DNA from: Paragemmobacter straminiformis
GTDB lineage: Bacteria; Pseudomonadota; Alphaproteobacteria; Rhodobacterales; Rhodobacteraceae
Length of the DNA stretch: 64,000 bases
Direction of reading: 5' to 3'
NCBI RefSeq assembly: GCF_014243445.1
Contig: NZ_JACLQD010000002.1
Span: 1 to 64,000 of the forward strand
Under the pieces are notes generated by a model. The model had not been told where the DNA came from. It ran no database searches and saw only the letters and a list, made by a program, of their open reading frames with translations. Positions 41,215-50,256 of this stretch are shown here, one piece after another; position 1 is the stretch's first letter, and each line of letters begins with the position of its first letter. The position numbers were made by a program, and so were the translations under genes.

Positions 41215-42033
41215 TCAGGCTGGCAGTTGCATCGGCCCGTCCGGCACGGGCATTCCGCCCGCGACCGCGCCCCAGACCGACTGGTCGAAATTGACGATTG
41301 CGCCCGTCATCAGGCCCGCGTCGTCCGAGACGAGGAAGTTGACGGCGCGCGCTGTCTCGGCCGGATCGACGAGGCGACCGAAGGGCAGGGCGGCGGCGGC
41401 CTTGGCCTCCCAGTCGGCATCGCCGCCGGCTGCCTGAATCTCGCGTTCGTGGTCGGATGCCATCCAGCCGACGTTGAGCTGGTTGACGCGGATGCGGTTG
41501 GCCATCACCGAAAAGGCGGTGTTGGAGGTCAGCGTCGTCAGCGCCCCTTTGGAGGCGCAATAGGCGTTGATGAAGGGCTGGCCCGCGAGGGCCGAGATCG
41601 AGCCGATGTTACAGATCGCGCCTTCGATCCCCTTGGCGATCATCAGCTTGATCGCTTCCTGCATCAGGAAATAGGGGCCGCGCACGTTGGTCGAGAACAG
41701 CTCGTCAAAGGTTTCGGGCGTGGTGTCGACGATGGTGCCGCGCGCGGTCGAGGCTCCGGCGTTTACCAGCACGTCGATACGGCCGAAGAGGCGGTCGGTT
41801 TCGGCGATGACCCTGCGGCAATCTTCGATCCGGCCGAAGTCGGCTTGCAGGAAATGCGCCCAGATGCCATGCGCCTCGGCGATCTCGCGGGCGACATGGG
41901 CGCCGCGTTCGGCATTGCGGCCGGTGATGACGATGCCTGCCGCACCCGCCGCGGCAAGGCGGCGGGCAATGGCGGCCCCGAGACCCTGCGTCGCCCCCGT
42001 GACGACGCAGACTTTCCCGTCCATGCGGTTCAC
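41215..42033 (-). CDS. short-chain dehydrogenase of the inositol operon
   Basis: The 272-residue SDR has the cofactor loop TGATQGLG (12-19), VNAGAS, Ser145 and the catalytic Tyr158-x3-Lys162. An Arg after the second strand (TGRNAERG) favours NADP(H). It starts with GTG 42033, overlapping the iolE stop, or with ATG 42024 three codons later. It lies last in the iolD-iolE-SDR minus-strand operon and probably acts on a cyclitol, keto-inositol or derived polyol. The true substrate cannot be read. Confidence 0.78.
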   Translation of the reverse strand: MNRMDGKVCVVTGATQGLGAAIARRLAAAGAAGIVITGRNAERGAHVAREIAEAHGIWAHFLQADFGRIEDCRRVIAETDRLFGRIDVLVNAGASTARGTIVDTTPETFDELFSTNVRGPYFLMQEAIKLMIAKGIEGAICNIGSISALAGQPFINAYCASKGALTTLTSNTAFSVMANRIRVNQLNVGWMASDHEREIQAAGGDADWEAKAAAALPFGRLVDPAETARAVNFLVSDDAGLMTGAIVNFDQSVWGAVAGGMPVPDGPMQLPA

Positions 42034-42923
42034 TGCACCACCTCGTATCCGGCGGCGGCCATGACGCGCATCAACTCTTTATGGCCCTTGATCGCCATTT
42101 CGAGCGGGGGCGAGACCTTGGGGTCCTGTTCGGCTTCGACGACGAACCAGCCTTCGTAGCCCTTGCCCGCCAGCGCCTTGACGATGGCTTCGAAATCGAG
42201 CGAGCCGTCGCCCGGAACGGTGAAGGCCCCTTTTACCACCGCATCGAGGAAGGACTCTTTCGAGCGGTCCAGACCGTCGACGACCGAACGGCGGATGTCC
42301 TTGGTGTGGACATGGGTGATGCGTTTCCAGTGGTTTTCGATGACGCGCAGGTTGTTGCCGCCCGCGAATGCCATATGGCCCGCGTCGAACAGCAGCGGCA
42401 CGGTGGAGTGTTTCATGAACAGGTCGAGTTCGGCTTCGGTCTCGATCGCGGCGGCCATGTGGTGGTGGTAGCTGATCGGCATGCCGTTGGCAGCGCACCA
42501 GTCGGCAAAGTCGCTGATCTTGCGGCCATAGGCGGCGACCTCGGCCTCGGCCAGTTTCGGCTTGGTGGCGAGGGGCGCGGATTTGACGCCCTGGATCGAG
42601 CGGGCGGTTTCACCGTAGACGATGCAGGGGGCGCCCGCCGCCTTGAAGAAGGCGTGCTGCGCGGCGATGCGGTCTTTCTCGACCTCGATATCCCCGTCGA
42701 GCAACAGGCCCGAGAACCAGCCGCCGCAGACGCTGATGCCGTATTTCTTGAGGATCGGGCCCAGTTCGGCCATGTCCATCGGGAAGCGGCGTCCGGTCTC
42801 CATGCCGGTGAAGCCCGCGACCGAGGCTTGCCGGAGGCATTCCTCGAGGCTCACATCGTCGGAGAGTTCGGCAAGATCGTCGTTCCACCATGCGATGGGG
42901 GCGATACCAAGTTTGGCTTTCAT
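42030..42923 (-). CDS. iolE: inosose dehydratase (IolE)
   Basis: The 297-residue TIM-barrel protein starts KLGIAPIAWWNDDLAEL and has the IolE landmarks TGMETGRRFP, SYHHHMAAAIE, LLFDAGHMAFAGG and HVHTKDIR, which provide the metal-binding Glu/Asp/His residues. IolE dehydrates 2-keto-myo-inositol to 3D-trihydroxycyclohexane-1,2-dione, the substrate of IolD encoded upstream with three bases between them. ATG 42923 fits the family start. Confidence 0.9.
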   Translation of the reverse strand: MKAKLGIAPIAWWNDDLAELSDDVSLEECLRQASVAGFTGMETGRRFPMDMAELGPILKKYGISVCGGWFSGLLLDGDIEVEKDRIAAQHAFFKAAGAPCIVYGETARSIQGVKSAPLATKPKLAEAEVAAYGRKISDFADWCAANGMPISYHHHMAAAIETEAELDLFMKHSTVPLLFDAGHMAFAGGNNLRVIENHWKRITHVHTKDIRRSVVDGLDRSKESFLDAVVKGAFTVPGDGSLDFEAIVKALAGKGYEGWFVVEAEQDPKVSPPLEMAIKGHKELMRVMAAAGYEVVQ

Positions 42924-42926
42924 AGG

Positions 42927-44798
42927 TCAGACTCCAATGCGCTGTTTGGCGCGGATGGCGATTTGGCTGTCGCGGGCTTTCTGCACGCTCTCGCGGGTGG
43001 ATACTTCGGGCACACCTACATCCCAATCGGCATCTCCGGGAACCCATGAATAGGCATCGGTGGTGATCGAGATGACGGTGGTCCGGTCGTTGGATTTGGC
43101 CCAGGTCATGGCGGCTTCGAGATCGGTCAGGCTTTCGACATGGCGCGTTGCCGCCCCCATCGCCGCGGCATGGGCCGCGAAATCGACGTGCAGCGGGGAA
43201 TCGGCGTTCTGGATGCGGCAGTCTTTCAGCAGGTTGTTGAAGCCGGGCACGCCCTTGAACTGTTGCAGGCGGCTGATGACGGCGTAGCCGCCGTTGTCGC
43301 AGACGATGACGATCATCTTATGGCCCGACAGCACGGCAGAGTAGATGTCGGAGTTCATCATCATGTAGGTGCCGTCGCCCAGCATCACGATGGGCGTGCC
43401 GCCGACCGCGCCGGGGCCGGATTGCGCCATCGCGCAGCCCCAGCCCGCGGCGATTTCGTAGCCCATGCAGGAAAAGCCGAATTCGAGGTCGAAGCTGTTC
43501 GGGGCCTTGACGCGCCAGCCCTTGGCAACCTCGCCGGGGATGCCGCCTGCGGCGGCGATCAGGGTGTCTTTCTCGCCCGCCGCGCGGTTCACGACATTGA
43601 CCACCTGCGCATAGGTCGGGATGGCGGTGTTGGTCGGGGCCTGATGGCTGTCGAGAAGGGCGTCCCATTCGGCGAAAAGCGCCTTGGCGCGGGGCATGTG
43701 GTCGGCCGGGGCTTTCCATGCCGCAAGTGCCGCGTCGAGTTCCTCGACGCTTTCCAGCGCATCGCCCACGATGGCGAGGGCGCGGTGCTTGACCGCGTCG
43801 AAGCGGGCGGCGTTGATCGAGATGAAGCGCGCGTCCTTGGAGAAGGCTGTCCAGGAGCCGGTGGTGAAATCTTGCAGGCGGGTGCCGATGGCGATGATGA
43901 CATCGGCCTCGGCGGCGAGTGCATTGGCCGAGGTCGACCCGATGATGCCGAGGGGGCCAGCGTGGACGGGGTGGTAATGGGTCAGCCCGCCCTTGCCGGC
44001 GAGGGTTTCGACAACCGGGATGCCGCGTTCGGCGGCAAAGCGGGCGACCACGGTTTCGGCGCCCGAATAGCGCACGCCTCCGCCTGCGATGATCAGCGGT
44101 TTCTTCGCGGTCTTGAGCAGGGCTGCCGCATCGGCGATGGCGCGGCGGTCGGGGCGCGGGCGCGGGATCGACCACAGACGCTCCTCGAAGAAGACGGCGG
44201 GATAGTCGAAGGCGATTTCCTGCGTGTCCTGCGGCAGGCCGATGAAGGCGGGGCCGCAATCGGCCGGGTCGAGCATGGCGGCCACGGCCTGCGGCAGGGA
44301 CGAGATGATCTGCGCGGGGTGGGTGATGCGGTCCCAGTAGCGGGTCACGGATTTGAAGGCGTCATTCACCGTCACGGTCGGGTTGTTGAAATGTTCGACC
44401 TGTTGCAGCACCGGATCGGGCAGGCGGTTGTTGAAGGTGTCGCCCGCGATCAGCAGGATCGGCAGGCGGTTGGCGTGGGCCGTGCCCGCGGCGGTGACCA
44501 TGTTCAGCGCGCCCGGCCCGATGGAGGAGGTGGCGATCATGATCTGGCGGCGGCGTTTGGCCTTGGCAAAGCCCACGGCGGCAAGGGCCATCGACTGTTC
44601 GTTCTGGCCGCGCCATGTGGGAAGCTTGTCCTGCACCGATTCGAGCGCCTCGGACAGGCAGGTGACGTTGCCGTGGCCGAATATGCCGAAGACACCCGCA
44701 AACAAAGGCACGCGCTGGCCATCGATTTCCGTGACCTGCGCCGTCAGCCAACGCACCACGGCCTGTGCCATGGTCAGGCGAATCGTCGAGTGTTCCAT
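42927..44798 (-). CDS. iolD: 3D-trihydroxycyclohexane-1,2-dione hydrolase (IolD)
   Basis: The 623-residue ThDP enzyme opens the cyclitol ring to 5-deoxy-glucuronate. It has the acetolactate-synthase fold with an extended N-terminal pyrimidine-binding domain (AGVFGIFGHGNVTCL, WRGQNEQSMALAAVGFAK), a central domain (GGGVRYSGAETVV) and the C-terminal ThDP-Mg motif starting GDGTYMMMNSDIYSA and ending CDNGGY. ATG 44798 is chosen because GGGAGGA lies seven bases upstream; the extra six residues from 44816 are rejected. It is the first gene of the minus-strand operon and diverges from the inositol dehydrogenase operon. Confidence 0.92.
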   Translation of the reverse strand: MEHSTIRLTMAQAVVRWLTAQVTEIDGQRVPLFAGVFGIFGHGNVTCLSEALESVQDKLPTWRGQNEQSMALAAVGFAKAKRRRQIMIATSSIGPGALNMVTAAGTAHANRLPILLIAGDTFNNRLPDPVLQQVEHFNNPTVTVNDAFKSVTRYWDRITHPAQIISSLPQAVAAMLDPADCGPAFIGLPQDTQEIAFDYPAVFFEERLWSIPRPRPDRRAIADAAALLKTAKKPLIIAGGGVRYSGAETVVARFAAERGIPVVETLAGKGGLTHYHPVHAGPLGIIGSTSANALAAEADVIIAIGTRLQDFTTGSWTAFSKDARFISINAARFDAVKHRALAIVGDALESVEELDAALAAWKAPADHMPRAKALFAEWDALLDSHQAPTNTAIPTYAQVVNVVNRAAGEKDTLIAAAGGIPGEVAKGWRVKAPNSFDLEFGFSCMGYEIAAGWGCAMAQSGPGAVGGTPIVMLGDGTYMMMNSDIYSAVLSGHKMIVIVCDNGGYAVISRLQQFKGVPGFNNLLKDCRIQNADSPLHVDFAAHAAAMGAATRHVESLTDLEAAMTWAKSNDRTTVISITTDAYSWVPGDADWDVGVPEVSTRESVQKARDSQIAIRAKQRIGV

Positions 44799-44840
44799 AG
44801 AGCATTCCTCCCTCAATCTTGGTCGTGACCATAATATCGC

Positions 44841-44885
44841 GCATTGCGTGTTGACAATAGGTGTTTAACGCAATGAATATTGCAA
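44841..44885. promoter_or_regulatory. IolR-type operator and promoter between iolD and the inositol dehydrogenase gene
   Basis: GCATTGCGT (44841-44849) and ACGCAATGA (44868-44876) form an 8-of-9 inverted repeat, and GCAATGAATATTGC (44870-44883) is a second dyad. A TTGACA -35 (44851-44856) and GAATAT -10 (44875-44880, 18-base spacer) on the plus strand lie inside it, so bound regulator would block transcription. Confidence 0.6.
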
Positions 44886-44908
44886 AGACTGAATCGGGAG
44901 GAAAAAAC

Positions 44909-45916
44909 ATGATCCGGATCGCTGTGCTCGGCTGCGGGCGCATCGGCGTGATGCACGCCGCAAACATCGCGGCCCATCCGCGTGCGGTGCTTGCGGGTGT
45001 GTTCGACATTCACGCCCCTGCGGCGCAGGCCGTTGCGGCCAAGACGGGCGCGCCGGTCTTTGCCTCGGCCGAAGCGGTCTTTGCGTCGAAGGACGTGGAT
45101 GCGGTGCTGATCGCCACGGCGACCGATACCCATGCCGACCTGCTGGAACTGGCCGTTGCGGCGGGCAAGCCCGTGCTGTGCGAGAAGCCCATCGACCTGA
45201 GCCTTGCGCGCGTGAACCGCTGTGCAACGACCATTGCGGGCGCCAAGGTGGCGATCCAGCTCGGGTTCGTGCGCCGGTTCGACCCCGGCCATGCCGCCGT
45301 GCGCCGCGCCATCGAGACGGGCGAGATCGGCGAGTTGCATCAGGTCGTCATCACCTCGCGCGATCCGGGAATGCCGCCGCCGGCCTATACCGCCGTTTCG
45401 GGGGGGATTCTGCGCGACATGACGATCCACGATCTGGATATGGCGCGGTTCATCCTGGGCGAGGAGGTGACCGAGGTTTTCGCCACGGGCTCGCGTCTGG
45501 TGGACCCTGCGCTGATGGACCGCTTGGGCGATTACGACACGGTGACGGTGGTGCTGAAAACCGCAAGCGGCAAGCAGGCGATCATCAACAACTCGCGTCA
45601 GGCGGTTTACGGCTATGACCAGCGAGTTGAAGCCCTTGGCACCAAGGGGATGGCCCTGTCGGAAAACCGCCGCGCGCACGGGATGACGCTGCACAAGGCC
45701 GAATTCACCGACCGCGCCGAACCGCTGCTCAATTTCTTCATCGAACGCTACCGCGAGGCTTTCGACGCCGAAATCTCGGAATTCGTCGATGCGGTCGAGA
45801 CGGGCCGCGCCCCTTCGGTCGGGTTCGAGGACGGGCGTCTGGCCCTCGTTCTGGCGGAAGCCGCTTTGAAATCGATCGCCGAAGGGCGTGTCGTCGCCGT
45901 CAAGGAGCTGAACTGA
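44909..45916 (+). CDS. iolG: inositol 2-dehydrogenase (Gfo/Idh/MocA family)
   Basis: The 335-residue NAD enzyme has the Rossmann loop VLGCGRIGVMHA, the conserved CEKPIDLS lysine and the catalytic GGILRDMTIHDLDMARF with its Asp and His, the pattern of IolG. It oxidises myo-inositol to 2-keto-myo-inositol, feeding IolE. ATG 44909 follows CGGGAGGAAAAAAC; the in-frame start at 44861 lies inside the operator. It begins a seven-gene operon, each junction being overlapping or only a few bases long. Three more members of the same family are encoded downstream, so the exact split of substrates is uncertain. Confidence 0.87.
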   Translation: MIRIAVLGCGRIGVMHAANIAAHPRAVLAGVFDIHAPAAQAVAAKTGAPVFASAEAVFASKDVDAVLIATATDTHADLLELAVAAGKPVLCEKPIDLSLARVNRCATTIAGAKVAIQLGFVRRFDPGHAAVRRAIETGEIGELHQVVITSRDPGMPPPAYTAVSGGILRDMTIHDLDMARFILGEEVTEVFATGSRLVDPALMDRLGDYDTVTVVLKTASGKQAIINNSRQAVYGYDQRVEALGTKGMALSENRRAHGMTLHKAEFTDRAEPLLNFFIERYREAFDAEISEFVDAVETGRAPSVGFEDGRLALVLAEAALKSIAEGRVVAVKELN

Positions 45917-47355
45917 TGTATTCCCGCTTCGGTCTTTTCATCGCAGGTGCGTGGCGTGCCAGCGTCACGGGCGCGACCGCACCCGTGTTCAGCCCTGTCA
46001 CCGAACAGTCGCTGGGCGAATGCCCCGTAGCATCGGTCGCAGACACCGAGGCGGCGATTGCCGCGGCGGGGCAGGGGTTGAAGGCATGGGCCGCCACCCC
46101 CGCCTTTGACCGTGCCGATGCGCTGCACCGCATCGCGGACGAGATGATCCGCCGCACCGACGAGGCGGCGCGGATGATCAGCCTTGAAACCGGCAAGCCG
46201 ATTGCCCAGTCGGGCCGCGAATGGGGCCTTAGCATCGACCAGTTCCGCTGGTATGCCGAAGAGGCCCGCCGCATCTATGGGCGCATCATCGAAAGCCGCG
46301 TGCCGAATGGCCGCTTCGAGGTGCACCATGAGCCGGTCGGCATCGTCGCGGCCTTTACCGCGTGGAACTTTCCCGCAGCCCTGATCGCAAGGAAGGTGGC
46401 TCCCGCCCTTGCCGCAGGCTGTGCGACCATCCTGCGCCCCTCCTCCCAGACTCCGGGTGTGGCGATGGTCATGGTTGACTGCTGCCGTGCGGGGGGCTTG
46501 CCCGCCGGCGCAGTCAATCTGGTTGTCGGGCCGACGGGTGCCACCTATGCGCCGATCATGGCGGCGAAATCGGTGCGCAAGGTGTCCTTGACCGGATCGA
46601 CCCGCGTGGGCCAGCAGATGATCCGCGACGCGGCGGCGACGCTGAAGAAGGTGTCGATGGAGCTGGGCGGGAATGCCCCCGTGATCGTCTATGACGATGC
46701 CGATCTGGAAGGCGCGCTGAACCTTGCCGTGCCGACCAAGTTCGCCAATGCGGGGCAGGTCTGCGTCACGGGTGACCGCTTCTATGTGCATGAAAGCCTG
46801 CACGATGCCTTTGTCGACGGTTTCGTGACCCGCGCCCGCGCGATCAAGCTGGGCGACGGGCTGGATGCGAGCGTGGGCATGGGGCCGCTGATCAACGCGG
46901 GCCGTCTGGCCGAGATGGAGAAGATCGTCGCCGGTGCCGTTGCGGCAGGGGCGAAGGTTGCGACCGGCGGGGCGCGGGCTTCGGGCTTCAACGCGGGGCA
47001 TTTCTTTGAACCCACGGTGCTGACCGGTTGCACCGACGAAATGGGCGTGATGGCCGAGGAAAACTTTGGCCCCATCGCCGCGATCACCCGCTTTTCCTCG
47101 GAGGACGAGGTGCTGGCGCGGGCCAATGCCTGCGACATGGGCCTGTCGGCCTATGCCTTTACCACCAACCCCGCCCGCGCGCGGCGGACGGTGCAGACGC
47201 TCAAGGCGGGGATGGTCGGGATCAACTCGTTCGCGATGGCGGCTTCGGAAGCGCCCTTTGGCGGGACCAACCATTCGGGCATGGGCCGCGAAGGCGGGAT
47301 CGAAGGCATCCGCGATTACCTTGACGTGAAATCAAGCCAGATGGTGTGGGCATGA
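45916..47355 (+). CDS. NAD(P)-dependent aldehyde dehydrogenase (succinate-semialdehyde type)
   Basis: The 479-residue enzyme has the family motifs AFTAWNFPAALIARKVAPAL, SLTGSTRVGQQMI, catalytic Glu in MELGGNAPVIV, the nucleophile in FANAGQVCVTGDRF and the EENFGPIAAI region. It most resembles succinate-semialdehyde dehydrogenases, not the methylmalonate-semialdehyde type IolA. Its ATG overlaps the preceding stop as TGATG. By context it may oxidise an aldehyde released by the aldolase encoded next. Substrate unknown. Confidence 0.85.
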   Translation: MYSRFGLFIAGAWRASVTGATAPVFSPVTEQSLGECPVASVADTEAAIAAAGQGLKAWAATPAFDRADALHRIADEMIRRTDEAARMISLETGKPIAQSGREWGLSIDQFRWYAEEARRIYGRIIESRVPNGRFEVHHEPVGIVAAFTAWNFPAALIARKVAPALAAGCATILRPSSQTPGVAMVMVDCCRAGGLPAGAVNLVVGPTGATYAPIMAAKSVRKVSLTGSTRVGQQMIRDAAATLKKVSMELGGNAPVIVYDDADLEGALNLAVPTKFANAGQVCVTGDRFYVHESLHDAFVDGFVTRARAIKLGDGLDASVGMGPLINAGRLAEMEKIVAGAVAAGAKVATGGARASGFNAGHFFEPTVLTGCTDEMGVMAEENFGPIAAITRFSSEDEVLARANACDMGLSAYAFTTNPARARRTVQTLKAGMVGINSFAMAASEAPFGGTNHSGMGREGGIEGIRDYLDVKSSQMVWA

Positions 47356-48161
47356 TACCGAACAAGCTGAAGGCGCTCTGGGCGGAAGGAAAGCCCACGA
47401 TCAACGGGTGGTGCAGCATCGGCAACCCCTTTACCGCCGAGATCATGGCGGCGCAGGGGTTTGACAGCATCACCATCGACATGCAGCACGGGGCTTTGGA
47501 CTATTCCAGCGTCTTGCCGATGTTTCAGGCGATGCGGGCAAGCGGGGCCACGCTGATGGCCCGCGTGCCGTGGCTGGAACCCGGCATCATCATGAAGGCG
47601 CTGGATGCGGGGGCCTATGGCATCATCTGCCCGATGGTGAACAGCGCCGAGGAGGCCGCGCGCTTCGTCAGCTACATGCGCTATCCGCCCCACGGGCAGC
47701 GCAGCTTTGGCCCGACCCGCGTCTCGTTCGCGGCGGGGGCGAATTACGCGGGCGAGGCGAATGACAACATGCTTGCCTTTGCCATGATCGAAACGGCCGA
47801 GGGCATGGCGAACCTTGACGCCATCGCCGCGACGCCGGGGCTGGATGGCATCTATGTCGGCCCCGCCGATCTGACGCTGTCGCTGACGCAAGGCCGCCTT
47901 GCCCCCGGTTTCGACCGCGAGGAACCCGAGATGATCACGGCGCTGCAAACCATCGTCGCGGCCTGCAAGAGGAACGGCATCCGCGCCGCCCTGCATTGCG
48001 GCACGCCGGACTATGCCGCCCGCGCCATCGGCTGGGGTTTCAATATGACAACCGTGGGCGGCGACAGCCGCTTTCTTGCCGCTGCCGCAGGCGCCGCCGT
48101 CGCGGGCTTTCGCAAGCTGACGGATGGCGCGACCGGAAAGACGGAAAAGGGGGCTTACTGA
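47352..48161 (+). CDS. HpcH/HpaI-type class II aldolase
   Basis: The 269-residue protein has the pyruvate-aldolase landmarks ITIDMQHGALDY with the catalytic His, MARVPWLEPGIIMKALD, PMVNSAEEAARFV and the metal-binding MIETAEGMANLDAI followed by GIYVGPADLTLSL. Members cleave 4-hydroxy-2-oxo acids such as 2-keto-3-deoxyglucarate to pyruvate and an aldehyde. ATG 47352 overlaps the aldehyde dehydrogenase stop (ATGA), an arrangement that suggests aldehyde transfer between the two. It is not the class of aldolase normally seen in inositol degradation (IolJ). Confidence 0.87.
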   Translation: MIPNKLKALWAEGKPTINGWCSIGNPFTAEIMAAQGFDSITIDMQHGALDYSSVLPMFQAMRASGATLMARVPWLEPGIIMKALDAGAYGIICPMVNSAEEAARFVSYMRYPPHGQRSFGPTRVSFAAGANYAGEANDNMLAFAMIETAEGMANLDAIAATPGLDGIYVGPADLTLSLTQGRLAPGFDREEPEMITALQTIVAACKRNGIRAALHCGTPDYAARAIGWGFNMTTVGGDSRFLAAAAGAAVAGFRKLTDGATGKTEKGAY

Positions 48162-49141
48162 TGCCGCATATCCTGATCGCCGGAAAGCTGCATCCGGCTG
48201 GGCTGGCGCTTTTGGATGCCACGGCGGGGGTGACCTATACCCATGTCGAGGAGATCAGCGAGGACAGCTACCAGCCCTATCTGGAGCAGGCCGACGGCAT
48301 GGTGATCCGCACCCAGCCGATGACGGCGGCCAGCGTGGCCAAGGCCGCGCGGGTGAAGATCGTGTCGCGCCACGGGGTGGGCTATGACGCGGTGGATGTG
48401 GCTGCGCTGAACGCGCGCGGCATTCCCCTGTGCATCGTGGGCGATGTGAATTCCGTCTCGGTCGCGGAACATGCGATGATGCAGATCCTTGCCTGTGCCA
48501 AGCAGTTGATCCGGTCGGACCGCGCTGTTCGGAACGGGCCCTGGGGCTGGCGCAACAGGCTGGAACAGGGCGAGGTGTCGGGCAAGGCGCTGCTCATCAT
48601 CGGATACGGCCGGATCGGGCGGCATCTGGCGGTGATGGCCGCGGCCTTCGGCATGAAGATCGTGGCGCATGACCCCTATCTTGCGGCGAAGGGCTGGCCC
48701 GAGGGGCCGGTCGCCTGCGCCGACGATCTGTCTGCCGCGTTGGCGGTGGCCGATTTCGTTTCGGTCCATATCCCGAAAGCCGACAGGCCGATCATCGGGG
48801 CCGCCGAGATCGCGTCGATGAAGCGCGGGGCGATCATCGTCAACACGGCACGCGGCGGGATCGTGGACGAGGCGGCGCTGTGCGATGCGTTGCGGTCGGG
48901 CCAGATCGCGGCGGCCGCACTCGACGTCTTCGATGCGGAGCCGCCGAGCGCGGACCATCCGCTTCTGGCCTTTGACCAGGTGATCCTGACACCCCACACC
49001 GCCGGCCTTACCGCCGAGGCTGCCGAGCGGATGGCCGTGTCATCGGTGCAGAATGTGCTCGATTTCTTTGCCGGAAAGCTTGATCCGGCGCTTGTCGTCA
49101 ATGCTGCGGCCCTGAGGGGCGCGAAGGAACTTGTGAAATGA
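48161..49141 (+). CDS. D-isomer 2-hydroxyacid dehydrogenase
   Basis: The 326-residue enzyme has the family motifs VSRHGVGYDAVDV, the NAD loop GYGRIGRHLAVMAAAFG, the catalytic Arg in NTARGGIVDEAAL, Glu in DVFDAEPPSADHPL and the catalytic His in LTPHTAGLT. It reduces 2-oxo acids or oxidises D-2-hydroxy acids, as PGDH and glycerate dehydrogenases do. ATG 48161 overlaps the aldolase stop (TGATG). It may process a hydroxyacid made by the aldolase branch; the substrate is not apparent. Confidence 0.87.
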   Translation: MPHILIAGKLHPAGLALLDATAGVTYTHVEEISEDSYQPYLEQADGMVIRTQPMTAASVAKAARVKIVSRHGVGYDAVDVAALNARGIPLCIVGDVNSVSVAEHAMMQILACAKQLIRSDRAVRNGPWGWRNRLEQGEVSGKALLIIGYGRIGRHLAVMAAAFGMKIVAHDPYLAAKGWPEGPVACADDLSAALAVADFVSVHIPKADRPIIGAAEIASMKRGAIIVNTARGGIVDEAALCDALRSGQIAAAALDVFDAEPPSADHPLLAFDQVILTPHTAGLTAEAAERMAVSSVQNVLDFFAGKLDPALVVNAAALRGAKELVK

Positions 49142-50256
49142 CCAAACCCAAACTGCGTATCGGCCTGATCGGAACGGGCTTCATGGGCAAGGCCCATGTC
49201 TTCGGCTTCACCTCGGCGCCGCGCGTGTTCGAACTGCCGTTCGATCTGGAACTGCATACCGTGGCCGACATCACCGATGCCGCCGCCGAACGCGCCCGCC
49301 AGACGCTGGGCTTTGCCCATGCGACAAGCGACTGGCGGACGATCATGGCCAACCCCGAGATAGACCTTGTGTCGATCACCGCGCCCAATGCGCTGCACAA
49401 GGAAATGTCGCTGGCGGCCATCGCGGCGGGCAAGCATGTCTATTGCGAAAAGCCGCTTGCGCCGCTGGCCGCCGACGCGCTCGAGATGACGCTCGCGGCG
49501 GAAGCCAGGGGCGTGAAGACGCAGGTGGGTTTCAACTACCTGTGCAACCCGATGCTGGGATTGGCGCGGGATATGATCGCGGCGGGCGAGCTGGGCGAGA
49601 TCCGCGGCTATCGCGGCATCCACTGCGAAGATTATATGGCCGATCCGGCAGGCAATTACACGTTCCGCCACGATCCGGCGGGCGGCGGGGCGCTGGCCGA
49701 TATCGGCAGCCACGCGCTGGCGACCGCCGAATTCCTGTGCGGTCCGGTCACCCGCGTGATGGGCGATTGCGTGACCATGATCGCCGAGCGCCCCGACGGG
49801 CGTGGCGGGCGCAAGGCGGTGACCGTCGATGACGTGGGCCGCGCCTTCCTGCGCTTTGCCAACGGGGCCACGGGCAGCATCGAGGGCAACTGGATCGCCA
49901 CGGGCCGCAAGATGCAGCATGACTTCGAGATTTACGGCACCAAGGGCGCCTTGGCCTTCAGTCAGGAGCGGTTCAACGAGCTGCACTTCTTCTCGACCGC
50001 CGATGCCAAGGGCCGTCAGGGCTTTCGCCGGATCGAGGCAAGCCCCGACCATGCGCCCTATGGCCTGTTCTGTGTCGCGGCGGGCCACCAGATCGGGTTC
50101 AACGATCTGAAGGCCATCGAAGTGGCAGGCTACATCAACGCCATCGCGGGCAAGGCCCCCGAGCCGTTCAACTTCCGCGCGGGGCTTCGCATCCAGACGC
50201 TGGTCGAGACCATCCAGCGGTCGTCGGCCGCGCAAGAGTGGCTTGACGTGAAATGA
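49138..50256 (+). CDS. Gfo/Idh/MocA-family oxidoreductase, second copy
   Basis: The 372-residue NAD(P)-dependent protein has the Rossmann start GLIGTGFMGKAHVFGF and CEKPLAPLAADAL with the conserved Lys, and GGGALADIGSHALATAEF with the catalytic Asp and His. It is clearly longer than the inositol dehydrogenase gene product and has a distinct C-terminal half (GSIEGNWIATGRKMQHDFEIYGT). ATG 49138 overlaps the preceding stop. Relatives act on scyllo-inositol, levoglucosan or other polyols. Confidence 0.85.
   Translation: MTKPKLRIGLIGTGFMGKAHVFGFTSAPRVFELPFDLELHTVADITDAAAERARQTLGFAHATSDWRTIMANPEIDLVSITAPNALHKEMSLAAIAAGKHVYCEKPLAPLAADALEMTLAAEARGVKTQVGFNYLCNPMLGLARDMIAAGELGEIRGYRGIHCEDYMADPAGNYTFRHDPAGGGALADIGSHALATAEFLCGPVTRVMGDCVTMIAERPDGRGGRKAVTVDDVGRAFLRFANGATGSIEGNWIATGRKMQHDFEIYGTKGALAFSQERFNELHFFSTADAKGRQGFRRIEASPDHAPYGLFCVAAGHQIGFNDLKAIEVAGYINAIAGKAPEPFNFRAGLRIQTLVETIQRSSAAQEWLDVK

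Noticed and set aside
45916-47355. Aldehyde dehydrogenase as methylmalonate-semialdehyde dehydrogenase IolA
   Set aside because: Its motifs (AFTAWNFPAALIARK, NAGQVCVTGDRF) fit the succinate-semialdehyde group better than the CoA-acylating IolA group.
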